Positions 53,518-62,031 are shown, counted from the first letter of the stretch. The stretch is DNA of 64,000 bases from an uncultured Lachnospiraceae bacterium (GCA_944384025.1 CALWRS010000008.1:1-64000); one strand, 5' to 3'. Notes: generated by a model from the sequence alone, not told the origin. Translations and numbers: made by a program.

Positions 53518-54384
53518 TTATAACTGTTTTAGCACTTCGCCAATATCCTCATCAATACAAATGGAGCGGTCTGCGATTTCTCTTGGCGCGTAGGCTTCGC
53601 CTTTGTTGATGCAGGCGTACGACGCCATAGGATTTCTCGCTGTCATCTTCCAGAAAGGAACTTTTATTATGCCCGGAGTATTTCCGCCCACACCCAGTTC
53701 TAGGAAAAGCAGGTGAGCACTCTCATGGCGACGCAGGAAATCCTCGTAGCGCCTAGCAGCACAGTGCCAGCCTTCATCTTCCACGAAACTTACGTCTGCG
53801 CGAAGATTCATCGTCATCGGCGCGCCGCAGACAGGGCATTTGGGGATTAGCTCTGAGGGAATTTTCATATCCTTTTGCTGCGCTATCATCTGCCGAACAT
53901 TTTCTTCATTGTCATAGGTCTTTTGGTGGCAGGGCTTGGAACATTGCCACAAGCCGTAATCGCCCTGCGTATAAAACAAGCGGCTTTTGTCAAACCCGGC
54001 CTTTTGAAAGCAGTGGTCTACATTTGTAGTAAGGACGAAGTAATCCTTTCCCTTAACTTGACACAGCAAATCGCTGTAAACAGGTTTTGGCGGATCCTGG
54101 TAACGGTTAATGAAAATATATCGGCTCCAATACGCCCAGTATTCCTCCAGCGCTTCAAAGGGGTAAAAACCTCCGGAGTACATGTCGCCAAAGCCATACT
54201 TTTCAATAAAATCGCTGAAATATTCTTTGAAGCGTTCTCCGGCATAGGTAAACCCGGCGGAGGTGGACAGCCCGGCTCCTGCGCCGATTATAATCGCGTC
54301 GGCTGACCGGACTTCCTGCCTCAGTCTCTTAATTTGCTCCAAGCAGTTTCCGGTAAATGTTGAGGTCCGTCTCTTTAAATACAT
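53518..54384 (-). CDS. Class M sirtuin (SirTM), protein ADP-ribosyltransferase
   Basis: 288 residues from ATG 54384 (GGAGG with 9-nt spacing, inside the macrodomain gene; 56-nt overlap). NAD site GAGAGLSTSAGFTYAG (34-49); zinc-ribbon cysteines 148, 152, 183 and 186; TTNVDHCFQKAG with Asn121 and Asp123. Where deacetylase sirtuins have the catalytic His, this one has Gln140 (YTQGDYG), the class M pattern known from Staphylococcus and Streptococcus, where SirTM ADP-ribosylates lipoylated GcvH-L. Paired with its zinc macrodomain as in those systems, but no GcvH-L or lipoate ligase gene is adjacent. Confidence 0.9.
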   Translation of the reverse strand: MYLKRRTSTFTGNCLEQIKRLRQEVRSADAIIIGAGAGLSTSAGFTYAGERFKEYFSDFIEKYGFGDMYSGGFYPFEALEEYWAYWSRYIFINRYQDPPKPVYSDLLCQVKGKDYFVLTTNVDHCFQKAGFDKSRLFYTQGDYGLWQCSKPCHQKTYDNEENVRQMIAQQKDMKIPSELIPKCPVCGAPMTMNLRADVSFVEDEGWHCAARRYEDFLRRHESAHLLFLELGVGGNTPGIIKVPFWKMTARNPMASYACINKGEAYAPREIADRSICIDEDIGEVLKQL

Positions 54385-55108
54385 TGAATATCGCCTCCAT
54401 CTTGCTGTTTGTATGCTCTCTGCATACTTTAACCGTTTGAATTGCTATTTCCGCTGCTCTCTCATTAGGGAAGTGAAATTCCCCGGTAGAAATACAGCAA
54501 AAAGCAATGCTTTTGAGCCGGTATTTCGCAGCCAGCTCCATGCAGGAACGATAACAAGACGCCAGCAATTCCTCGTCTCTTTTTGTGAGGCAGCCGCTTA
54601 CGATTGGTCCAACGGTATGCAATACGTAGCGGCAGGGCAGGTTAAACGCCGGCGTAATTTTTGCTTTGCCGGTTTCTTCTTCGTGCCCTTGCTCCTGCAT
54701 GAATTGTGCGCAGGCCAGCCGGAGCTGTACGCCGGCAAAAGTATGGATCGCGTTGTCAATGCAGCCATGACAAGGGACAAAGCAGCCGAGCATTTGGCTG
54801 TTCGCAGCGTTTACAACTGCGTCGCACCGAAGAGTAGTAATATCTCCCTGCCAAAGGTAAATTCCTTCCTGCACCGGTCGCAGGCGGGCAAAGTCGGTAA
54901 TTCCTTTGCGCTTTATCTCTTCCTGCAAGTACGCGTCCTGAACTCCCAAAAATTTCCAACCAGCAGGGCGCGGCAACCGAAGATTAAACAGGGAGCGAAG
55001 CATACGCTTTTGCTCTTCTTCGTCCTTTGGAATTTCCATTCCTGCATATCTTGGCCGCTCTTTTAGCAGCTGCTGGATTAAATACAATCTTCTTTCTGCC
55101 TGTGTCAT
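54329..55108 (-). CDS. Zinc macrodomain ADP-ribosyl hydrolase linked to SirTM
   Basis: 259 residues. N-terminal helical extension (1-75), then a macrodomain with DITTLRCDAVVNAANSQMLGC (89-109), the FVPCHGCIDNAIH cluster (110-122) characteristic of zinc-containing SirTM-linked macrodomains, LHTVGPIV, and CCISTGEFHFPNERAAEIA. Removes the ADP-ribose placed by the sirtuin. Translationally coupled to it. Confidence 0.9.
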   Translation of the reverse strand: MTQAERRLYLIQQLLKERPRYAGMEIPKDEEEQKRMLRSLFNLRLPRPAGWKFLGVQDAYLQEEIKRKGITDFARLRPVQEGIYLWQGDITTLRCDAVVNAANSQMLGCFVPCHGCIDNAIHTFAGVQLRLACAQFMQEQGHEEETGKAKITPAFNLPCRYVLHTVGPIVSGCLTKRDEELLASCYRSCMELAAKYRLKSIAFCCISTGEFHFPNERAAEIAIQTVKVCREHTNSKMEAIFNVFKETDLNIYRKLLGAN

Positions 55109-55148
55109 TTCGCGCCCTCCCGAGTTGTTAATATTTGCGGGTCTATTC

Positions 55149-55613
55149 CTAAGCGAAGAAAAATCCCGCCGTCATATTTAGATAATTTTGGCCGCTGTAT
55201 GTCGGATACTGCTTGCCAACTTCTTCCTTAAATTCCTCTGCGTTCGTACATCCTGCCGCAATCTTTTTCAGATTTTCCAGATAGTCGAGCTTTGTCTGAA
55301 CATCTTTCAAATTCTCCGGCGTGTAATGCGAGGTAAGAATTTTATCGTAACCTTTTGCAATGTAGCTGTCAAGCTGCGAAATCATTGCATCGGCATGGCT
55401 GGCTCCTGCTACAATAGAATGACAATCATGGCCAAGCATGTGCGTGTAAATCGCATTGATTTCGGGAATTTCCACATCGAAGGCCTCCGCTGTCTGTGTG
55501 ATGAAAAAGTCAATGCCGCCAATCGTTACCTTGCCGTTTTGCAAAATGTTTGTAATCTTGTGGATGGATGCATCAAAAATCTCGCCAAACGAACCGGCAA
55601 ACTGGTCAATCAA
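55149..55613 (-). pseudogene. 5'-truncated metallo-beta-lactamase-fold hydrolase
   Basis: 154 codons remain of a family normally about 270-290 residues: TQTAEAFDVEIPEINAIYTHMLGHDCHSIVAG and ASHADAMISQLDSYIAKGYDKILTSHYTP match the C-terminal half. The N-terminal half with the first zinc motif is missing, and the frame opens only with a TTG without ribosome site next to the HxlR control region. Probably a remnant; a short expressed protein is not excluded. Confidence 0.7.
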
Positions 55614-55731
55614 AGCCTTCCATAACTCTTGCCTTCATTATAGCGTTCGCGATTCTGCTGTAAAGTACGCACAATATTGTGCCGTAGTTACCGTTAGGAT
55701 ACTATTGGACGTCTACCAAAAAAATGACTCC

Positions 55732-55760
55732 TTGACATTAAAATCGGACTACAGTATAAT
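55732..55760 (+). promoter_or_regulatory. Consensus promoter of the HxlR regulator
   Basis: TTGACA, 17-nt spacer, TATAAT, both exact. Confidence 0.85.
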
Positions 55761-55769
55761 TCAAGGCAA

Positions 55770-55786
55770 AGTTTCTATAAGAAACT
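55770..55786. promoter_or_regulatory. Probable HxlR operator
   Basis: AGTTTC-TATAA-GAAACT, a perfect 6-bp inverted repeat starting about 10 nt after the -10, where an autorepressor would block transcription. Confidence 0.55.
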
Positions 55787-55802
55787 AAAGGAGGAATGCG
55801 AA

Positions 55803-56129
55803 ATGGCAGAAAAGGATCTCCCGGCTTGCCCGGTAGAAACGACACTGACTTTAATCGGAGATAAATGGAAGGTTCTGATTTTACGTGACCTGATGCCGGG
55901 CACGAAACGGTTTGGAGAGCTAAAGAAATCCATTGGAAATGTTTCGCAGAAGGTTCTGACTGCACAGCTTCGCGCTATGGAAGAAAGCGGTCTGCTAACG
56001 CGCACCGTGTACGCGGAAGTTCCGCCTCGGGTAGAATATGCGCTGACCGAACGCGGAAAAACGCTAAAGCCAATCCTTGATGCAATGCAAAACTGGGGAG
56101 AAGCATACAAAGCGTCACTTCCCTCGTAA
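55803..56129 (+). CDS. HxlR-family winged-helix transcriptional regulator
   Basis: 108 residues, typical. CPVETTLTLIGDKWKVLILRDLMPGTKRFGEL and VSQKVLTAQLRAMEESGLLTR are the HxlR winged helix; the Cys at position 9 (ACPVE) is conserved in redox- or electrophile-sensing members such as HypR/YodB. Ribosome site AAAGGAGG. Divergent from the truncated hydrolase, whose full form may once have been its target. Confidence 0.92.
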   Translation: MAEKDLPACPVETTLTLIGDKWKVLILRDLMPGTKRFGELKKSIGNVSQKVLTAQLRAMEESGLLTRTVYAEVPPRVEYALTERGKTLKPILDAMQNWGEAYKASLPS

Positions 56130-56163
56130 AAACGAGCCAGTCCGCTGACTGGCTCGTTTGTCT
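56130..56163. terminator. Bidirectional intrinsic terminator
   Basis: Stem AAACGAGCCAGT/ACTGGCTCGTTT with a 6-nt loop, between HxlR and the convergent ECF gene. Confidence 0.85.
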
Positions 56164-56167
56164 TTTA

Positions 56168-56713
56168 TCAAGATCGCTTCTCTTGGGCGTGCGGCACAAA
56201 ACCGGCGCGGCCAAGCGCGATCATAATTGCAGGGATGAGGATAAGCTGCAAAATAATGCCCGGTATCGCGTTAAGCAGAGCCCCCGCGATAAACATCCGG
56301 ATTGTAAACGCAGAGCCGTTCATGCCTAAAAGGATTGCTTGCACAACTCCCCAGACGACTCTTCCTGCCACCATCGCGATTAACATGCTGCGATACAAGG
56401 CAAACAGGTTTTTGCGCTTTGCGCGGCCGTAGAAAAAGCCTATCACCAACCCGTAGGTCGCCAGTTCAAACGCCATGGAGATTGCGTTTGGCATAGGCGG
56501 CATCCCAAAGAGGAGGTTTCGCAAAAGCGGCAGCAGCACTCCAACCGCTCCGCCGAATTGCCAGCCGCAAAGCAGCCCGCAAAGCAGCACCGGCAAATGC
56601 ATCGGCAAAAGCATACTGCCGATTTGCTGAATCTGCCCCGTTAAAAACGGCAAAACAAGTCCTATCGCCAAAAGCAGCGCGGACAGCGTTAAGTTTAGAA
56701 TGGATTTCTTCAC
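56168..56713 (-). CDS. ECF transporter S component (vitamin or precursor uptake)
   Basis: 181 residues from a GTG at 56713 (GGAGG 5 nt upstream; an upstream ATG overlaps the previous gene). Six hydrophobic segments, with LPMHLPVLLCGLLCGWQFGG and LLFGMPPMPNAISMAFELATYGLV being typical S-component loops. It needs an energising EcfT/A module encoded elsewhere. Ligand unknown. Third gene of the feoAB operon, 13 nt after the aldo/keto reductase. Confidence 0.85.
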   Translation of the reverse strand: MKKSILNLTLSALLLAIGLVLPFLTGQIQQIGSMLLPMHLPVLLCGLLCGWQFGGAVGVLLPLLRNLLFGMPPMPNAISMAFELATYGLVIGFFYGRAKRKNLFALYRSMLIAMVAGRVVWGVVQAILLGMNGSAFTIRMFIAGALLNAIPGIILQLILIPAIMIALGRAGFVPHAQEKRS

Positions 56714-56726
56714 GGTAACCTCCGCC

Positions 56727-57860
56727 CTACATGCCAATCATTGCGGAAAATTCCGACATCATAGCCGATATTTCGATTTGCTGCGGGCAAACCTGTTCGC
56801 AGCTGCGACAGCCAATGCAGTTTGCAGGACGTTTATTTTCCGGCATACTGCTTACCGCCATCGGCGCAAGGAATCCGCCTCCCGTAATCTTGTGTTCGTT
56901 GTAAAGAGAAATCAGCTCCGGGATCGGAAGTTCCATCGGACAATGCGACGTACAATAATGGCAAGCCGTACACGGAAGACCGCCCTTGCGCGTATTCTCG
57001 TCCGTCCAAGCAATCAGCCTTTCAAACTCGTCTGCCGAAAGCGGTTTGTCTTCGGACCAAATCGCAACGTTTTCTTTAAGCTGGGAAAGCGTTGACATGC
57101 CGGAGAGAACCATCGTTACACCTGGAATTGCCTGAAGGAAACGGAACGCCCATGCAGGGATCGACTCGTCCGGGCGCATCCCTTTTAACGCTTTTGTCAT
57201 ATCTTCCGGAGCTGTCGCCAGTTTTCCGCCGCGCAATGGTTCCATAACCCATATGGGGAGTCCTGCATTTCTTACAAGCTCCAGCTTTTCCTTCGCATCC
57301 TGAAAATGCCAATCCATGTAGTTAATCTGCAATTGGCAAAACTCCATATGTTCCCCGTACGCTTCCAGGAAGCGCCGGATTACTTCGACACTGCCGTGCG
57401 CAGAAAGACCCAAATGGCGAATTCTTCCGTTTTTCTTTTGCTCCAGTAAATATTCCAGAATTCCGAATTTCGGGTTTAGGTAATCGTCAATATTCCCCTC
57501 GTATACGTTGTGGAAAAGGTAAAAGTCAAAGTATTCCGTCTTGCACTTTTCCAGCTGCTTTTCGAAGATTTCCTTTACCTTCGGCATGTTGCTGTTGTCG
57601 TATCCCGGAAATTTGCTGGCAAGGTAGTACGATTCTCTCGGGTATCGAGAAAGAATTTTTCCTGCGATGCGCTCGGAATTTCCGCTGTGATATCCCCACG
57701 CTGTATCAAAATAATTTACGCCGTTTTGATATGCGTAATCGATCATTTCGGCTGTCGCCTGCTCGTCAATTTCCGCATCGTTTCCTTCTACAACCGGCAG
57801 ACGCATCATCCCAAGGCCAAGCCCGGAAAGTTTTAAATCCTGAAAGTCTCTGTAAATCAT
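56727..57860 (-). CDS. Aldo/keto reductase with C-terminal 4Fe-4S domain
   Basis: 377 residues from ATG 57860 (AAGGAGG). TIM-barrel AKR (about 1-285; GLGLGMMRLP, FDTAWGYHSGNSE, YYLASKFP, RHLGLSAHG) followed by a ferredoxin-like tail with CTACHYCTSHCP and CIGCRSCEQVCP. Members of this group are electron-transferring reductases of anaerobes. Iron-sulfur cluster content fits its place after feoAB. The leader carries the dispersed palindrome. Confidence 0.9.
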   Translation of the reverse strand: MIYRDFQDLKLSGLGLGMMRLPVVEGNDAEIDEQATAEMIDYAYQNGVNYFDTAWGYHSGNSERIAGKILSRYPRESYYLASKFPGYDNSNMPKVKEIFEKQLEKCKTEYFDFYLFHNVYEGNIDDYLNPKFGILEYLLEQKKNGRIRHLGLSAHGSVEVIRRFLEAYGEHMEFCQLQINYMDWHFQDAKEKLELVRNAGLPIWVMEPLRGGKLATAPEDMTKALKGMRPDESIPAWAFRFLQAIPGVTMVLSGMSTLSQLKENVAIWSEDKPLSADEFERLIAWTDENTRKGGLPCTACHYCTSHCPMELPIPELISLYNEHKITGGGFLAPMAVSSMPENKRPANCIGCRSCEQVCPQQIEISAMMSEFSAMIGM

Positions 57861-57879
57861 GTTCTTCCTCCTTGTTTTA

Positions 57880-57905
57880 TTCAAGACTCGCGAGCGAGTC
57901 TTGAA
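57880..57905. repeat. Perfect 26-bp palindrome (TTCAAGACTCGC element)
   Basis: TTCAAGACTCGC, GA, GCGAGTCTTGAA: a perfect 12-bp inverted repeat with a 2-nt centre, between the feoAB stop and the reductase ribosome site. Best-preserved copy of the dispersed element; also could slow transcription. Confidence 0.75.
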
Positions 57906-57906
57906 T

Positions 57907-60258
57907 TTAGAAAAGCTGCAACAACTCTCCTACCACCCGAACAACTCCGGCCACTACCCACGCAATTATGCATTGCAAAAGCACAACCGTAAGCGCCCAT
58001 TTTCCGCCAAGCTCCCGGCGAATTGCAGCAATTGCCGCTACGCAAGGCGAATACAAAAGGCAAAATACAAGCAGCGACGCAGCGCCTAAGGGCGTAAGAA
58101 TCGAAGAAACGGACGCCTGCGCGGGAAGCAGGACGGAAAGTGTGGAAACCACACTCTCTTTTGCCATAAAACCGGTAATTAACGCTGTGACAACCCGCCA
58201 ATCTCCAAATCCCAGCGGCGCAAACAACGGAGCCAGCCCACCGGCAAGCACAGCCAAAATACTGTCTTTTGGCTCCTTTGCAAGATTCCATTGAAGGTCA
58301 AAGGTCTGCAATCCCCAAATAACAATCGTCGCGAGGAAAATAACCGTAAAGGCTCTTTGCAAAAAGTCTTTCGCTTTTTCCCACAAAAGCCGCGAAACAT
58401 TTTTCCAACCAGGCAGACGATAGTTCGGAAGCTCCATAACAAACGGAACCGGCTCACCCCGGAACATGCTTCCCTTCATAACAATGGCGACTAATATTCC
58501 AACCGCAATTCCCAGAAAATACAAAAGCCCCATAACAAGCGGCGCATAGCCCGGGAAAAACGCAGCCGAAAAAAATGCGTAAATCGGCAGCTTCGCGGAG
58601 CAGCTCATAAACGGTGTGAGCAAAATCGTCATCTTTCGGTCGCGCTCCGAAGAAAGCGTCCGGCTTGCCATGACGCCCGGCACCGTGCAGCCAAAGCCGA
58701 TGAGCATCGGAACAATGCTTCTTCCGGAAAGACCGATTTTCCGCAGAAGCTTATCCATTACAAAAGCAACGCGCGCCATATAGCCGCTGTCCTCCAAAAG
58801 AGACAAAAAGAAGAAAAGCGTTACAATAATCGGAAGGAAACTCAAAACGCTTCCGACGCCGGTTAAGACTCCATCTACGATCAGGGAGCGCAGCACTTCG
58901 TTAACGCCGCCCTTTTGCAATATATGTTCTACCGCTGTAGTAGCCTTGTCGATCCCAAGCTCTAGCAGCTCCGCTAAGGCGGCGCCGACTACATCAAACG
59001 TCAGCCAGAAGATGAGCAAAAGAATCGCAAGAAACGTCGGCAGCGCCGTATATTTTCCGGTCAAGATGCGGTCAAGCTTCCGGCTTCTTTCGTGCTCCCG
59101 ACTTTCCTTTGGCTTTACTACGGTTGCGTCGCAAACTCTTTTAATAAAGGAGAATCGCATATCCGCAATCGCGGCGGCGCGGTCGAGCCCGCCCTCTTTT
59201 TCCATCTGGCAAATAATGTGCTCCAGCATATCTTTTTCGTTTTCGTCAAGCCCCAGCAGCTGCATAACCCGCGCGTCGCCTTCGGCGAGTTTGGATGCAG
59301 CAAAGCGTACCGGAATGCCGGTTTGCTCCGCGTGATCCTCAATCAAGTGCATAATGCCATGAATACAGCGGTGCACCGCGCTTTGCTTCGTGGTGGAGCA
59401 GCAAAAATCGATTCGTTCCGGCCGTTCCTGATAACGCGCTACGTGCATAGCGTGGTCAATCAGCTCTTCAATTCCTTCGTTTTTCGCGGCGGAAATCGGC
59501 ACTACCGGAACACCTAGCATAGCTTCCATCTCGTTAACGAAAATCGACCCGCCGTTTTCCCGGACTTCGTCCATCATGTTCAGGGCAACGACCATCGGCA
59601 GATTCAGCTCAATCAGCTGCATCGTCAAATACAGATTTCTTTCGATGTTCGACGCGTCCACAATATTAATAATGCCTTTGGGCTTCTCTTCCAGCAAAAA
59701 TTTGCGCGTTACAATCTCCTCGCTGCTGTAAGGCGACATAGAGTAAATTCCCGGCAAATCCGTGATGCGCGTGTTCGGATACCCTTTGATAACGCCGTCC
59801 TTTCGGTCTACGGTCACTCCGGGGAAATTTCCAACGTGCTGATTTGCGCCCGTCAGGCGGTTAAATAACGTCGTCTTTCCACAGTTTTGATTTCCGGCAA
59901 GCGCAAACGTAATCGTTTCGCCTTCCGGAAGCGGATTTTCCTCTTCTTTGCAATGATACCTTCCGCCCTCTCCAAGTCCCGGATGCGGAATTCTCTTTTT
60001 TCGTTCTTCCTGTTTATGTACCGTCTCCGACTCCGCAAGCTCGCGAATTTCAATCTGCGCCATATCCGCTAGACGAAGCGTCAGCTCGTACCCGTGAAGC
60101 CGCAGCTCTGCCGGGTCGCCCATGGGCGCATATTTTACGAGCGTTACCTCTACGCCGGGAATCAAACCCATATCCAAAAAGTGCTGGCGCAGGGCGCCTT
60201 CGCCTCCAACCGAAACAATGACTCCCTTTTTCCCGGTTTGCAATTCGTCTAATGTCAT
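57907..60258 (-). CDS. feoB: FeoA-FeoB fusion ferrous iron transporter
   Basis: 783 residues from ATG 60258 (an earlier GTG is too close to AAGGA). N-terminal FeoA SH3-like domain (about 1-75; LRQHFLDMGLIPGVEVTLV), a basic linker, then FeoB: G1 GNQNCGKTTLFN, G3 DLPGIYSMSPYS, G4 NMMDE, helical GDI domain, and about eight membrane helices with the GCTVPGVMASRTL and Cys-containing FMSCSAKLPIY gate motifs. GTP-dependent Fe2+ uptake. Promoter at 60304-60332. Confidence 0.95.
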   Translation of the reverse strand: MTLDELQTGKKGVIVSVGGEGALRQHFLDMGLIPGVEVTLVKYAPMGDPAELRLHGYELTLRLADMAQIEIRELAESETVHKQEERKKRIPHPGLGEGGRYHCKEEENPLPEGETITFALAGNQNCGKTTLFNRLTGANQHVGNFPGVTVDRKDGVIKGYPNTRITDLPGIYSMSPYSSEEIVTRKFLLEEKPKGIINIVDASNIERNLYLTMQLIELNLPMVVALNMMDEVRENGGSIFVNEMEAMLGVPVVPISAAKNEGIEELIDHAMHVARYQERPERIDFCCSTTKQSAVHRCIHGIMHLIEDHAEQTGIPVRFAASKLAEGDARVMQLLGLDENEKDMLEHIICQMEKEGGLDRAAAIADMRFSFIKRVCDATVVKPKESREHERSRKLDRILTGKYTALPTFLAILLLIFWLTFDVVGAALAELLELGIDKATTAVEHILQKGGVNEVLRSLIVDGVLTGVGSVLSFLPIIVTLFFFLSLLEDSGYMARVAFVMDKLLRKIGLSGRSIVPMLIGFGCTVPGVMASRTLSSERDRKMTILLTPFMSCSAKLPIYAFFSAAFFPGYAPLVMGLLYFLGIAVGILVAIVMKGSMFRGEPVPFVMELPNYRLPGWKNVSRLLWEKAKDFLQRAFTVIFLATIVIWGLQTFDLQWNLAKEPKDSILAVLAGGLAPLFAPLGFGDWRVVTALITGFMAKESVVSTLSVLLPAQASVSSILTPLGAASLLVFCLLYSPCVAAIAAIRRELGGKWALTVVLLQCIIAWVVAGVVRVVGELLQLF

Positions 60259-60303
60259 GCTTCCCACATCCTTGTCACGTACTGTTTCTCTACTCTGCTT
60301 TTT

Positions 60304-60332
60304 ATTTTATCACAGGCGCGTCAGCATGACAA
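60304..60332 (-). promoter_or_regulatory. Predicted promoter of the feoAB operon
   Basis: TTGTCA (60332-60327), 17-nt spacer ending TGTGA, TAAAAT (60309-60304). No clear Fur or DtxR box. Confidence 0.55.
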
Positions 60333-60349
60333 GTTGCGCAGCGACAATC

Positions 60350-60691
60350 CTAATAATCTCTATCGAAGCTTAAGTATCGCGTTCCTTGAAACGTTAATCT
60401 TCCGGTGTCTCCTTCAACCAAGATACCGTAATCCGGCCACGGCACAAGGAAGGACATGCGGTCTCCGCTTTCCACCTGAAAAGTGATATAATACGAAGTG
60501 TGATCGTCATGGGCTCCCATACCTCTGCTTACGTACCGCTGACTCTTTTCTACTATTGTCGCCGGTACAGTCAGACGAGGAGAGTTGTTGTTTTTATTCC
60601 AGGCGCTTATACACTTCACGAAAACGATGATAAAAACGGCAAAAAATAGTACAGAGGATATTATAAACATGACTCCCATTGCAGCAACCAT
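60350..60691 (-). CDS. DUF2500 family membrane-anchored protein
   Basis: 113 residues: one membrane helix (about 5-27) and a small beta-domain (RLTVPATIVEKSQRYVSRG, YYITFQVESGDRMSFLVP, EGDTGRLTFQGTRYLSF), matching DUF2500. Function unknown. AAGGAG ribosome site. Confidence 0.8.
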   Translation of the reverse strand: MVAAMGVMFIISSVLFFAVFIIVFVKCISAWNKNNNSPRLTVPATIVEKSQRYVSRGMGAHDDHTSYYITFQVESGDRMSFLVPWPDYGILVEGDTGRLTFQGTRYLSFDRDY

Positions 60692-60738
60692 GGATTTTCT
60701 CCTTTCTTAAAACTGCACGCTTGAACGTTTCAGATAAT

Positions 60739-61107
60739 TCATTGTAGCATATCTTGTCTATCTCGTCTTTGAAAATCCACCAACATTTTCGCTGTTTTTC
60801 GATAAATATGAAAATGCAGCGTCATGTACCCCCAACCGCCAATGAAGCCGGTAAGGAATCGTCTTCTGTTGGTTGATTCACGTATGCCTGCAAACTGCAA
60901 AAACCAATCCGCAAACATTACACCAGACATAACCAGGCACTGCGGGATAGACAGTCGTTTCCAGCGAAAGAGCGCTGCTGCGGGCAAAACAGATGCGAAC
61001 ACACCTGTGCACCGAGCACATACAGGGAATTGCCATCCGCGAATAAAAAAGCTTCTCTGCGGCATCTGGTGACACCCCAGCCGTTCTCCGAGCCTCATCA
61101 AGGACAT
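60739..61107 (-). CDS. DUF2085 membrane protein
   Basis: About 122 residues if started at ATG 61107; other in-frame starts exist and no strong ribosome site decides. The diagnostic LGCHQMPQRSFFIRGWQFPVCARCTG is present, followed by three hydrophobic segments. DUF2085 proteins have conserved His/Cys and unknown function. It follows the zinc-ribbon gene by about 17 nt. Confidence 0.75.
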   Translation of the reverse strand: MSLMRLGERLGCHQMPQRSFFIRGWQFPVCARCTGVFASVLPAAALFRWKRLSIPQCLVMSGVMFADWFLQFAGIRESTNRRRFLTGFIGGWGYMTLHFHIYRKTAKMLVDFQRRDRQDMLQ

Positions 61108-61124
61108 CCATATTTCTAATTTTT

Positions 61125-61334
61125 TTACACTCTGAACTTGTTGCCGCATTGACTGCACACCCAATATGCCCGGTTAACCGTTCGCTTCCCTTTGCCGCAT
61201 GCGCCGCACAATACACCGAGAGGCCCCAGCAAAATATACCCACAGCACCCTTTTCCTACAGAAAAATCCTTCCCTGTTGTTGTAACTTCGTTGATGATTT
61301 GGCACTCTTTGCATCCGCACTTTGGACACGTCAT
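61125..61334 (-). CDS. Small zinc-ribbon protein
   Basis: 69 residues from ATG 61334 with AAAGGAGG 8 nt upstream. Two CxxC pairs (MTCPKCGCKEC and WVCSQCGNKF) around a glycine/cysteine-rich hydrophobic centre (GCCGYILLGPLGVLCGACGKGK). A double zinc ribbon; function unknown. Next to DUF2085 and SIMPL genes in one direction. Confidence 0.75.
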   Translation of the reverse strand: MTCPKCGCKECQIINEVTTTGKDFSVGKGCCGYILLGPLGVLCGACGKGKRTVNRAYWVCSQCGNKFRV

Positions 61335-61339
61335 TTTCG

Positions 61340-61825
61340 TTACCTCCTTTCTATCTCCCACACAAACGTAACTGTATCCCTCACATCGATGTCCTCCGGC
61401 TCTATGTCAATGCTCTTTGCCACCATAGGCGCAGCTATGCGGTCCTCCGCAAGACGGTATCGGGTGTTGGAGCAGAGGTGCACCTCGTTCCAGTTGTAAT
61501 CTATAGATAGCAGGCTGCCAAGCGCCGCGCCGGATGCCGCGCAAAGAACTTCGGCTTTTTGCCGGGCGTTCCTAGCGGCGGAGCGAAGCATTTCCTCATT
61601 GATGGCCGTTGAATCCTTGATAGTAAAGGAGATGGACAGCTCCGGGTTGGTGCGGCTTCTAGCAATCGCCGACAGGGCTTCTTTGATTTTCTCGATGTCC
61701 TCGGCAGCGATGTCCATCGCCTTTTCGTATTCGGGCGCACCGGACGCAAGCGACATGGGCAGCACTACGGTATCCGGGCTTGCCGCCGCTCTTCCGATTC
61801 CTTTTATTGTAATTGTCTTTGGCAT
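61340..61825 (-). CDS. SIMPL (DUF541) domain protein, internally shortened
   Basis: 161 residues versus about 210-230 for the family. The start (TITIKGIGRAAASPDTVVL) and the end (ISFTIKDSTAINEEMLRSAARNARQKAEVL, SIDIEPEDIDVRDTVTFVWEI) match, but the middle segment that usually lies between EALS and NPELS is missing, apparently as an in-frame deletion near residue 52-60. Whether it still folds is uncertain. GGGAAG ribosome site. Confidence 0.75.
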   Translation of the reverse strand: MPKTITIKGIGRAAASPDTVVLPMSLASGAPEYEKAMDIAAEDIEKIKEALSAIARSRTNPELSISFTIKDSTAINEEMLRSAARNARQKAEVLCAASGAALGSLLSIDYNWNEVHLCSNTRYRLAEDRIAAPMVAKSIDIEPEDIDVRDTVTFVWEIERR

Positions 61826-62000
61826 TTTACTTCCCTACATAAGGAAAATTTCTTTCTTTGTCTATTCTATCATGCCAATGGCAAAATGGAAACCATTATT
61901 TGCATCATAAGCAGCAAATACACTCCCGTCCTATAAGCTGTCGATGTGATATGTCGGGAAGCCGGAAGTTTAAACGCTAAGCTTTGCGATTGCCAAACAA

Positions 62001-62025
62001 AAAAGTCTCGGAAACCGAGACTTTT
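62001..62025 (-). terminator. Intrinsic terminator after tRNA-Leu
   Basis: AAAAGTCTCGG/CCGAGACTTTT with a very short loop and T-run on the minus strand. The 61826-62000 stretch contains no other signal. Confidence 0.85.
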
Positions 62026-62031
62026 CAAAAA

